Shown here one piece after another: positions 15,313-22,072 of a DNA stretch of 25,506 nt. The notes below the pieces were generated by a model, which made no database searches, was not told where the DNA came from, and worked only from the letters and a program-made list of their open reading frames with translations. Each line of letters opens with the position of its first letter. Within the stretch, counting starts at the first letter, position 1. This DNA is from Alphaproteobacteria bacterium. Its GTDB lineage: Bacteria; Pseudomonadota; Alphaproteobacteria; Puniceispirillales; Marisalimonadaceae. The stretch spans positions 1-25,506 of the forward strand of contig JADHRC010000006.1 in the NCBI GenBank assembly GCA_016777645.1, written 5' to 3'. The position numbers and the translations under genes are program-made.

Positions 15313-16139
15313 GCTATTTGTTTATTTTTAAGAAAGCTTTGATTAAGATTATATTCATGGCCTAAGTCAACCCAATTAACTATTTCTAGTTCACCATCTT
15401 TGTGCTCAACAAGAGCTGTAAGAGATTCAACCCAGTCACCGTCATTAGCGTAAATTAAATTATTAATCTCTTTTAGTTCTGATTTATGTATATGCCCACA
15501 AACAACTCCATCACACCCTCGTCTATGAGCCTCTTTTACCATTAAAGTTTCAAATGCATTTATAAAAGATACGGCTTTTTTTACTTTTAATTTCAAGTAT
15601 TGAGATAGTGACCAATATGGAAGATTAAAAAAGCGCCTCAAATCATTAAACCATTTGTTTATCCATAAAAGAAAGGTATAAGCTGAATCCCCAATATAAG
15701 CCAACCATCTGGCATGCTGAATTACATGATCGAACATATCTCCATGTACAACCCATAATTTTTTTTCTTTAGCTGTCAAATGAAACGCTTGATTCCTAAT
15801 TTTTATATCTCCAAAAGTTAGACCTATAAAGGATCTTGATCCTTCGTCATGATTTCCAGGAATATAAAAAACTTTTGTTCCTTTTCTAGCCTTACGTAAT
15901 ATTTTTTGAATTACATCATTATGACTTTGCGGCCAATACCATTTTTTAGTTAAACGCCAACCATCAATGATATCGCCAACAAGATATAAATACTCACTGT
16001 CATTATATTTTAAAAATTCCAATAAATGTTCAGATTGAGAACCTTTTGATCCTAAGTGAATATCTGAGATCCAAATAGTTCTGTAGGTCCTATGCTTTGG
16101 TTCGAGATGACCTAGAGGGTTAATTTTTGAAAGATTCAT
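15309..16139 (-). CDS. plcP: PlcP-like metallophosphoesterase (phospholipase C, UDP-2,3-diacylglucosamine hydrolase-related)
   Basis: This 276-residue calcineurin-like phosphoesterase has all metal-binding blocks: SDIHLG (D26, H28), LVGDIIDGW (D56), PGNHDE (N96, H97), VHGD (H132) and CGHIH (H216, H218). The segment GDIIDGWRLTKKWYWPQSHN and the following KILRKARKGTKVFYIPG match PlcP of Sinorhizobium and marine alphaproteobacteria better than true LpxH/LpxI. PlcP cleaves phosphatidylcholine and related phospholipids to diacylglycerol under phosphate limitation. Two facts support PlcP over a lipid A enzyme: it is translationally coupled (ATGA) to a diacylglycerol-using glycosyltransferase, and a Pho-box-like site stands 22 bases before its start. 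No ribosome-binding site is visible, so the mRNA may be nearly leaderless. Direct enzymatic activity on phospholipid remains inference. Confidence 0.87.
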   Translation of the reverse strand: MNLSKINPLGHLEPKHRTYRTIWISDIHLGSKGSQSEHLLEFLKYNDSEYLYLVGDIIDGWRLTKKWYWPQSHNDVIQKILRKARKGTKVFYIPGNHDEGSRSFIGLTFGDIKIRNQAFHLTAKEKKLWVVHGDMFDHVIQHARWLAYIGDSAYTFLLWINKWFNDLRRFFNLPYWSLSQYLKLKVKKAVSFINAFETLMVKEAHRRGCDGVVCGHIHKSELKEINNLIYANDGDWVESLTALVEHKDGELEIVNWVDLGHEYNLNQSFLKNKQIA

Positions 16140-16161
16140 TAAAATTGAATATAAAATTTAT

Positions 16162-16179
16162 ATTACAATTTTATGACTG
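16162..16179 (-). promoter_or_regulatory. Pho-box-like PhoB site upstream of plcP
   Basis: On the minus strand this reads CAGTCAT-AAAA-TTGTAAT. The two 7-base repeats with a 4-base spacer match the PhoB half-site CTGTCAT at 6/7 and 5/7. A possible -10, TATATT, follows 8 bases after the box, which would put transcription start almost at the plcP ATG. The surroundings are very AT-rich, so a chance match is not excluded; the first half-site is the stronger evidence. Confidence 0.5.
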
Positions 16180-16195
16180 TTAATTGTAAAAAAAA

Positions 16196-17980
16196 TTAAC
16201 TAATTATTCCCTTTTGCAATGCCTTTATTTGCAATGCTAAAAATTTTGAAAATATCCTACATTGAGCTAAACTTCCTGCATGAAACCATAATCCAGGTTG
16301 TTTGGTCTGTATCCACATATTTCTTAATTCCTGCCTTTCATCATCAAATCCCCAAATTGGACCAATCTTATCTACAACAGATTTACCAAAAAGTTTTTCA
16401 ACCACATATTCTTGACCTTTGTAACCTGTGGCTGTAACCATTAAATCAATATCTAACCTTTCTCCTGATTTCATCTCTATGCCTGATGCATTAAAATTAG
16501 CGATATCAGAAAACTGTAAAATCTTAATTTTACCATCAGCTATTAAATCAGAAGCGCCAACATTAAAATAATAACCTCCTCCTCGAGTTAAATATTTAAA
16601 TTGCCAACCTGTATTATCTTCTCCAAATTCTAGCTTGAATCCTACTTTTTCAAGTTTATCAAGTAATGGCTTATCAATTTCTTTTGTTTTGGCTGTTAGT
16701 AATTGATGTGTCTTTTTGAGGACTTTTAATGGAGTTGAAATTGTGATTAAGTCACAATCATCTGTATTTGGTCCTTCTTTGTATAGTTCGTATGGAAGTT
16801 GAGCGCTCGGCTCTACATTGACCACCATTGATGGTGAACGTTGAATTATTTTGACATTGGCACCATGAACATACAAATCCTGTGCAACGTCATGAGCACT
16901 AGTTCCTGTTCCATAAACCAATACATTCTTATGCTTATAACTTTTTCCATTATTATAATCAGCGGAATGAATTACCCTACCTTTATAATTTTCTAATCCA
17001 GGAATTTGGGTGCGATTTGGAACTGAGCTAACTCCAATAGCCATCACAATATGATTAGGTTTCATTATTTTAATGTTTCCATCAGGTAGTTTAAGGCTTA
17101 CTTTCCAATTTTTTTCTATTTCGTTGTATTCTGCTCCCAAAAATGTGGTTTTGGTCCATACATTCAATTCCATACTTTCAGCATAATACTCAAACCAACC
17201 AGCTAACTTATCTTTAGGAATATATGTTGGCCAAGTTGATGGGAATGGCATAAATGGTAAATGATTGACATGTGTTTGGTTATGTAATTTGAGAGAATGG
17301 TATCTATTTCTCCAATTATCTCCTACCCTCTCATTTTTATCTATTACAAGAGTATCAATATCTTGTTGCTTTAACCTTGCAGCAATTGATAACCCAGCTT
17401 GCCCACTTCCAACAACAATAACTTCTGGCTCTCTATCGTTGTATAATCTATTTAAATTTCTAATATCCAGCCAATTAGGTCCTTCAAGTGAGTTTTGATA
17501 AACATCTTCTTGAAATTTGTTTGTAGAATTTAATTCATTTAAACAAGTTAAAAAACTCCATGCTCTAAATTTTCGATAATCGTCATTATCCTGATATAAT
17601 CTAACTATACCGTCACATTCACCAAACTTAGTTTTAAACTTTAAAAATACTTCTATTACGTGTTTTCCAGCTCTAATAACTTCTCTTGGAGGTGTCCGTT
17701 TAGAATTAACTAAAAATTCAGCTGCGTTTACATCTATAATCTTTTCATATAACAAATGAGTAAAATTTTCATTTCCAGATAAAGTTTGAATTTTCCATGT
17801 CAGAGCCAAAATGTCTCTCCAATGGCTCTCTTCAAAAAATAAATCGTTTAAATTATTTATGACAAGGGCTTTGTTTTGTTTTTTTGATATAGCTTCATTA
17901 AAATTTTTAAGCCAAATATCTACTTCCTTATCAATATTAACTTCTTGATTATCTAACAAAGCAATCTCCAAATTAATCAT
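16196..17980 (-). CDS. Flavin-containing monooxygenase with N-terminal NTF2-like domain
   Basis: This 594-residue protein has two parts. Residues 1-165 look like the NTF2/SnoaL-like domain found in front of some bacterial and fungal flavin monooxygenases (HWRDILALTWKIQTL, 53-67). Residues 185-590 are the FAD/NADPH-dependent monooxygenase: FAD motif VVGSGQAGLSIAARL (189-203), GDNWRNRYHSLKLH (220-233), the FMO signature YKGRVIHSADY (332-342) and NADPH motif VYGTGTSAHDVAQDL (355-369), then VTATGY. It would oxygenate a nitrogen, sulfur or ketone group; the substrate cannot be predicted, and it is not the short trimethylamine monooxygenase type. It lies 56 bases before plcP on the same strand, but a separate promoter is suggested in that gap. 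It is divergent from the hydratase gene. Confidence 0.92.
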   Translation of the reverse strand: MINLEIALLDNQEVNIDKEVDIWLKNFNEAISKKQNKALVINNLNDLFFEESHWRDILALTWKIQTLSGNENFTHLLYEKIIDVNAAEFLVNSKRTPPREVIRAGKHVIEVFLKFKTKFGECDGIVRLYQDNDDYRKFRAWSFLTCLNELNSTNKFQEDVYQNSLEGPNWLDIRNLNRLYNDREPEVIVVGSGQAGLSIAARLKQQDIDTLVIDKNERVGDNWRNRYHSLKLHNQTHVNHLPFMPFPSTWPTYIPKDKLAGWFEYYAESMELNVWTKTTFLGAEYNEIEKNWKVSLKLPDGNIKIMKPNHIVMAIGVSSVPNRTQIPGLENYKGRVIHSADYNNGKSYKHKNVLVYGTGTSAHDVAQDLYVHGANVKIIQRSPSMVVNVEPSAQLPYELYKEGPNTDDCDLITISTPLKVLKKTHQLLTAKTKEIDKPLLDKLEKVGFKLEFGEDNTGWQFKYLTRGGGYYFNVGASDLIADGKIKILQFSDIANFNASGIEMKSGERLDIDLMVTATGYKGQEYVVEKLFGKSVVDKIGPIWGFDDERQELRNMWIQTKQPGLWFHAGSLAQCRIFSKFLALQIKALQKGIIS

Positions 17981-18073
17981 TAAATCAAATTAATTATTAT
18001 CAAACAAAGCTTTCTAATAATAGAAATGTTTTATAGAGTATTGGAAAATAGAATAAGAAAGTAAAGGTGAATT

Positions 18074-18847
18074 ATGGAGAGAATAGAACAAATCGCTCAA
18101 TTTATGTTAGAACAACATAATTCAAAACTAAATTTTAGAAATTTACCTAAAACCTTAATGCCTTCTGATATTAACGAAGCATACGAGGCACAAAAAGTTT
18201 TTCAAAAAAATTCTGGCAGAGGAGAATTAGGAGGCTTTAAAATTGCCTTAGCATCCAAAGTGCAACAAGAGTTGTGTGGAATCGATCACCCAATTGCTGG
18301 AGGTATTTTTGTAAAAGAAATTAAAAAAAGCCCATCTACAATCAAACTAAGTCATTATCATGGTTTAGGCTTAGAGTTTGAAATAGCCGTTACAATTTCT
18401 GATGATATCAAACCTGAAAAAGGTACTTTAGATAGAGAAAGTATAAAAAAATATATAAAATCACTTTCTCCAGCATTTGAACTTATAATTGATAGAGAAG
18501 CAGATTATTCAAATATTAACCCTCTAACTATGATCGCTGATAATGCTTGGTGCTCTGGTATTGTTTTGGGTAAAGAACTCCCAAACTGGAATAATTTAGA
18601 TTTAGATATAATTCAAAGTAGATTATTTTGGAATGACGAGCCCCCTCAAAACGCAATGATCAAAGATGCCAATCCATTAGATTCATTAGTATGGGTATCA
18701 AATTTACTTATTTCACTTGGAAGAAAAATCCCAAAAGATAGTATTATTATTACAGGAAGCGTTATTAAAACACGCGCACCTAAAGTAGGAGATATCGTTA
18801 GATATAACGTTGGAGACCTTTCTGAAGTTGAAATTAAAATCATCTGA
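18074..18847 (+). CDS. MhpD-type hydratase/decarboxylase (2-keto-4-pentenoate hydratase family)
   Basis: This 257-residue member of the MhpD branch of the FAH superfamily has the expected layout: an N-terminal helical part with DINEAYEAQKVFQ (32-44), GFKIAL (54-59), then the metal-binding LGLEFEIAV with two glutamates near 100-102, and a C-terminal IITGSVIKTRAPKVGDIV. Enzymes of this family hydrate 2-hydroxypenta-2,4-dienoate-like compounds or decarboxylate 4-oxalocrotonate in meta-cleavage pathways. No ring-cleavage dioxygenase is in the window, so the pathway is unknown. AAAGGTGA precedes the ATG. The gene is divergent from the flavin monooxygenase, which could belong to the same pathway. 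It converges on the TauE/SafE gene with only one base between stops. Confidence 0.86.
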   Translation: MERIEQIAQFMLEQHNSKLNFRNLPKTLMPSDINEAYEAQKVFQKNSGRGELGGFKIALASKVQQELCGIDHPIAGGIFVKEIKKSPSTIKLSHYHGLGLEFEIAVTISDDIKPEKGTLDRESIKKYIKSLSPAFELIIDREADYSNINPLTMIADNAWCSGIVLGKELPNWNNLDLDIIQSRLFWNDEPPQNAMIKDANPLDSLVWVSNLLISLGRKIPKDSIIITGSVIKTRAPKVGDIVRYNVGDLSEVEIKII

Positions 18848-18848
18848 T

Positions 18849-19637
18849 TTAAAAAATATTTAATTTTATTAGTGTTTCAATTATCATTTTGAGAGCAGCT
18901 AAGCTGAAAAAAATTAATAATAAATTTTTAAAAGTTTTGGGGTTAATTTTATTTCTAAGTTTCTCACCGATCTGGAAGCCTAAAACGGCAGTCACTGACC
19001 CAAGAGCTCCAAAAACAAACATATTAGGCTGAAATACTCCGGTAGCAATATATCCTATAGAAACAGGAATACATCCAATTGTTATCAAAAAGCCACTTGC
19101 GTCTACAAAGTGTTTAGGTTTAACATTTTTCATTAATAAATACATAGTAACTGGAACAGCCCATATTGAGGCTGCACCTCCGACCAACCCACCTAGAGTG
19201 CCAAGTCCTCCCTGCCAAAAAATATCTTGATTTGGTTTCATTTTAAAATTGAATCCAAAAATCTGAAGACAAACGAATGATAATACTGCAAATGCAAAAA
19301 TCAGTCTTACTAAATCGTCTCCTATCTGTTCAGCATAAAATGAGGTAATTAAAATGCAACAAACCAAAGAAATAGCAAAATATTTATATTTAACTATAAC
19401 TTGCTTGGGATTGTCAGCCTTACTAAATTGCCAGATATTTGCTACTGTCATTGGAATTAAATTTAATCCAAGAGCAATTAAAGGAGATATAAAAAAAGTC
19501 ATAATGGTTATTGCCGTAGTTGGTAGGCCAATTCCAATAATACCTTTTACTAAACCAGCCAATAAATAGGCAAGTGCAACTATAATGGCAATTTCATTTG
19601 GATTGTTTGTGATATCCAATACAAATACTTTCGACAA
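18849..19637 (-). CDS. TauE/SafE family sulfite/organosulfonate permease
   Basis: This 262-residue integral membrane protein has about eight hydrophobic segments. The motif AYLLAGLVKGIIGIGLPTTAI near the N-terminus and GGLGTLGGLVGGAASIWAVP in the second half are the duplicated signature of TauE/SafE (UPF0721) transporters. Family members move sulfite, sulfoacetate, taurine-related anions or other small anions across the inner membrane; the substrate is open. The start is TTG with no clear ribosome-binding site; no in-frame ATG occurs before M42, which would remove the first helix. The neighbours give no firm functional clue. A persulfide dioxygenase that makes sulfite lies about 11 kb away, too far to count as context. 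Confidence 0.88.
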   Translation of the reverse strand: MSKVFVLDITNNPNEIAIIVALAYLLAGLVKGIIGIGLPTTAITIMTFFISPLIALGLNLIPMTVANIWQFSKADNPKQVIVKYKYFAISLVCCILITSFYAEQIGDDLVRLIFAFAVLSFVCLQIFGFNFKMKPNQDIFWQGGLGTLGGLVGGAASIWAVPVTMYLLMKNVKPKHFVDASGFLITIGCIPVSIGYIATGVFQPNMFVFGALGSVTAVLGFQIGEKLRNKINPKTFKNLLLIFFSLAALKMIIETLIKLNIF

Positions 19638-19715
19638 ATATTTTAAAAATTCAAAATAGCATGTTAATAATAATTAGCCTAATTTCAATATTATAAGTTT
19701 ACAAATATTGGTTAT

Positions 19716-19907
19716 TATAAAACTACTTCTTTATCGTTTACAGCAGCTTCAAATAATTTTGAATTAGCTATTGCAGTATCAATTGCTACTTTTGGCCTTG
19801 CCTCTAAAGAGGCGTTTGCAACTGTAGTGGGACCTCTTGTAGAAGTACCTATACTTATATTACTTGTATCAGTCGCTTTAAAATTTAAACAAAAATATTT
19901 CAAATAA
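19716..19907 (+). pseudogene. 3' relic of an ACR3-family arsenite efflux transporter
   Basis: The plus strand has an open frame that begins after a stop at 19680-19682, has no start codon, and ends with TAA at 19905-19907. Its about 63 residues match the last membrane helices of ACR3 arsenite permeases: SLSFTAASNNFELAIAV, then TFGLASKEAFATVVGPLVEV and a basic end LKFKQKYFK. Full-length ACR3 has about 350 residues, so more than 80% is missing, and the bases upstream (19640-19715) show no further similarity I can detect. A minus-strand open frame over the same bases is its shadow. The high conservation of the remaining tail suggests recent loss. It is followed by an AT-only hairpin that overlaps the stop codon. 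Confidence 0.78.
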
Positions 19908-19929
19908 AATAAAAAAACTTATTTTATTT
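19902..19929 (+). terminator. AT-only hairpin at the end of the ACR3 relic
   Basis: AAATAAAATAA (19902-19912) and TTATTTTATTT (19919-19929) form a perfect 11-bp stem with loop AAAAAC. It contains no GC pair. It overlaps the relic's stop codon and may be the surviving terminator of the lost transporter gene. Confidence 0.4.
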
Positions 19930-20027
19930 TTACTACATGAAACTAAATATAGATTTCATTAAAATGTAATAATAAAGCAACAATTTAGTAAATAAAATCA
20001 AATACTTTTTGAATCTAATCTAGACGT

Positions 20028-21533
20028 ATGGAGACTACATTGCTTAATAATACTATCTTAAAAGTTTTAGGTGTTGCTTCTTTAGCTGTATTTTCGAGTT
20101 CAATTTCGATTAAGGCGATGGAGATAAACGAAATATCATCCTTTCAAATTGGAAAAGGTGAGGGTTTTGCTGAGATGATACGTTATCATTCTGAATCAAA
20201 AAGTCTTTTTGTTACAGCATCTGAAACTGGTACTTTGGAAAGAATTTCTGTAAGTGATCCTTTTAATTTAAAAAAATTAACACCATTCGATTTGTCTGGT
20301 GGAGATGTTACAGCTGTAGCAATTCACGAAAATTTAATTGCTGTATCAATTAAAGAAAAAAAAGTAGATGCTCCAGGTAATGTGAAAATATTTAATAACC
20401 AGGGTGAAAAATTAGCCGAATATAAAACAGGTGCATTACCCGACAATATCGCATTTTCTCCTGACGGTAGATATTTGTTAACCGCTAATGAAGGTGAGCC
20501 TTCAGATGATTATACAATTGATCCAGAAGGAAGTTTTACACTTATAGATCTGTCTAGTGGGCTCCAAAATGCAACTGTAAAACAAATTTCACTAGGTAAT
20601 ATTAAAGTACCAGCAGGAGCAAGAATTGTTAAACCAGATTCAACTTTTGCAGAAGATGCTGAACCAGAATATATCACTTTTACTCCAGACGGTAAAAAAG
20701 CATTTGCTACTCTTCAAGAAAATAATGCCATTGCTATAATTGATATAGCAAAAGCAGACGTTATTGAAGTACGTGGACTTGGTTTTAAAAATATTTCTAG
20801 AGTGTCCCATGATGTCTCTGATAAAGATAGTGGTATAAATATGAAACGATGGCCAGTTCTAATGATGTATCAACCAGATGCAATCGTATCTTATGATACA
20901 AAAGGAGGCACATATTTAGTTACTGCTAATGAGGGAGATGCAAAAGATTATGATGGTTTTTCTGAAGAAACCAGAGTTGGCAAACTAAAACTAGATAAAA
21001 CTATGTTCCCAAATTCTATTGAATTACAAAAAGATGAAAATCTTGGACGTTTAAAAACCACAAAAACACTTGGTGATACTGATGGTGATGGAGATCATGA
21101 TATTATTTATGCATATGGTGGAAGATCTTTTTCTATCTGGAAAGATGATGGTAGCCTAGTTTTTGATAGTGGAAATGCATTTGAAAATATTATTGCTAAT
21201 CGCTCACCTGAAATGTTTAATGCAAACGGTCCCTCAAAAGTTGATGATCGCTCAGATGATAAAGGACCAGAACCTGAAGCTCTTGCCATAGGAAAAATCG
21301 ATGGAAGAACATATGCATTTATAGGAATGGAAAGAAACAATGCTATTTTTGCATACGATATTACACTTCCATCTGACCCGCACATGGTAGCTTATATGAT
21401 GCCAAATGAAAATCACAATTCTCCTGAGGGATTAGAATTTATTTCTGCAAGTGATAGTCCAACAGGAAAACCATTACTTGCTATCGCATTTGAAATGACA
21501 GGTACGATTGGACTTTATGAAATCAATAAGTAA
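20028..21533 (+). CDS. Choice-of-anchor-I family exported beta-propeller protein
   Basis: This 501-residue protein has an N-terminal signal peptide (hydrophobic core ILKVLGVASLAVFSSSISIKA, cleavage probably near 30). A beta-propeller-like repeat body follows, with recurring blocks such as PDNIAFSPDGRYLLTANEGEPSDD, EPEYITFTPDGKKAFATLQENN, GTYLVTANEGDAKDYDGF and PEALAIGKIDGRTYAFIGMERN. This is the pattern of the choice-of-anchor-I family, often annotated loosely as alkaline phosphatase or surface protein. DTDGDGDHD at 350-358 is a likely calcium-binding loop. The biochemical role is not established. The ATG at 20028 has a poor ribosome-binding site; a TTG at 20040, 6 bases after GGAG, is an alternative that keeps the signal peptide. 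It sits alone between two decayed transporter genes. Confidence 0.85.
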   Translation: METTLLNNTILKVLGVASLAVFSSSISIKAMEINEISSFQIGKGEGFAEMIRYHSESKSLFVTASETGTLERISVSDPFNLKKLTPFDLSGGDVTAVAIHENLIAVSIKEKKVDAPGNVKIFNNQGEKLAEYKTGALPDNIAFSPDGRYLLTANEGEPSDDYTIDPEGSFTLIDLSSGLQNATVKQISLGNIKVPAGARIVKPDSTFAEDAEPEYITFTPDGKKAFATLQENNAIAIIDIAKADVIEVRGLGFKNISRVSHDVSDKDSGINMKRWPVLMMYQPDAIVSYDTKGGTYLVTANEGDAKDYDGFSEETRVGKLKLDKTMFPNSIELQKDENLGRLKTTKTLGDTDGDGDHDIIYAYGGRSFSIWKDDGSLVFDSGNAFENIIANRSPEMFNANGPSKVDDRSDDKGPEPEALAIGKIDGRTYAFIGMERNNAIFAYDITLPSDPHMVAYMMPNENHNSPEGLEFISASDSPTGKPLLAIAFEMTGTIGLYEINK

Positions 21534-21578
21534 ATATGATTATATATATAATTAATATGGTCAGGTATAAATTCTATA

Positions 21579-22039
21579 ATAAGAGAACAAAAATCAATTA
21601 ATTGGAAATTTTGGTCTGATGAGGCAAGACGTTATAAGTTTCGAGAAGATGTGATATCAAATTTTATTTTCTAGTCTAAATGGCTATGTTTAGCATTTAT
21701 ATTGGAAAGTCTTATGCTTACTTATATACCTGCTGAAAAGGTTACTAACCTAATTGGAGAAGGAAACTTTGCGCCTATTATTATCTCTACATTTTTAGGT
21801 GTGCCTGCATATTTAAACGGCTTTTCTGCTTTACCTTTAGTTTCTGGTCTTATCGAACAAGGAATGAATCAGGGAGCAGCTATGTCATTCCTCATTGCTG
21901 GAGGTGTTACATCACTCCCAGATGCTTTGGCTGTGTAAGCATTCGTTAATTTAAGAGTTTTTAGTTTGTATATATTGATATTACTTTTGGAACTTTAAGT
22001 GTAGGGATATTATTTAACCTATATTTAAGTGTATTATGA
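21579..22039 (+). pseudogene. Degraded COG0701-type (YraQ/ArsP-like) permease with two stops and a frameshift
   Basis: One reading frame carries permease-like sequence from 21579 (IREQKSINWKFWSDEARRY) through a TAG at 21672-21674, WLCLAFILESLMLTYIPAE, NFAPIIISTFLGVPAYLNG and GAAMSFLIAGGVTSLPDALA, to a TAA at 21936-21938. It continues after that stop as AFVNLRVFSLYILILLLEL. A shift to the next frame near 21985 gives GTLSVGILFNLYLSVL and a stop at 22037-22039. The blocks IPAE, GIPAYLNG-like and AGGVTS-P are those of UPF0718/COG0701 permeases, some of which export metal(loid)s or organoarsenicals. The N-terminal membrane helices are missing. The longest intact piece (21702-21938, 78 residues, TTG start) may still be predicted as a gene, but it is not functional as a permease. 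Confidence 0.75.
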
Positions 22040-22072
22040 AAATTTTGGAGTTAGAGGTAAAAAACTAAGTTT

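Noticed and set aside
15309..16139. LpxH (UDP-2,3-diacylglucosamine pyrophosphatase) for the metallophosphoesterase
   Set aside because: The WYWPQSHN region, the coupling to a diacylglycerol-using glycosyltransferase-kinase and the Pho-box-like site fit PlcP better; no lipid A genes are nearby.
6817..19637. A BigR-like sulfur operon linking the persulfide dioxygenase with the TauE/SafE permease
   Set aside because: The two genes are about 11 kb apart on opposite strands with many unrelated genes between, and no bigR gene is present.
19715..19903. Minus-strand open frame of 62 codons
   Set aside because: The opposite strand encodes recognisable ACR3 transporter sequence, so this is a shadow of the relic.
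21539..21552. Perfect 14-bp palindrome ATTATATATATAAT after the choice-of-anchor-I gene
   Set aside because: It consists only of alternating A and T in an AT-rich gap and has no T-run, so chance is sufficient explanation.
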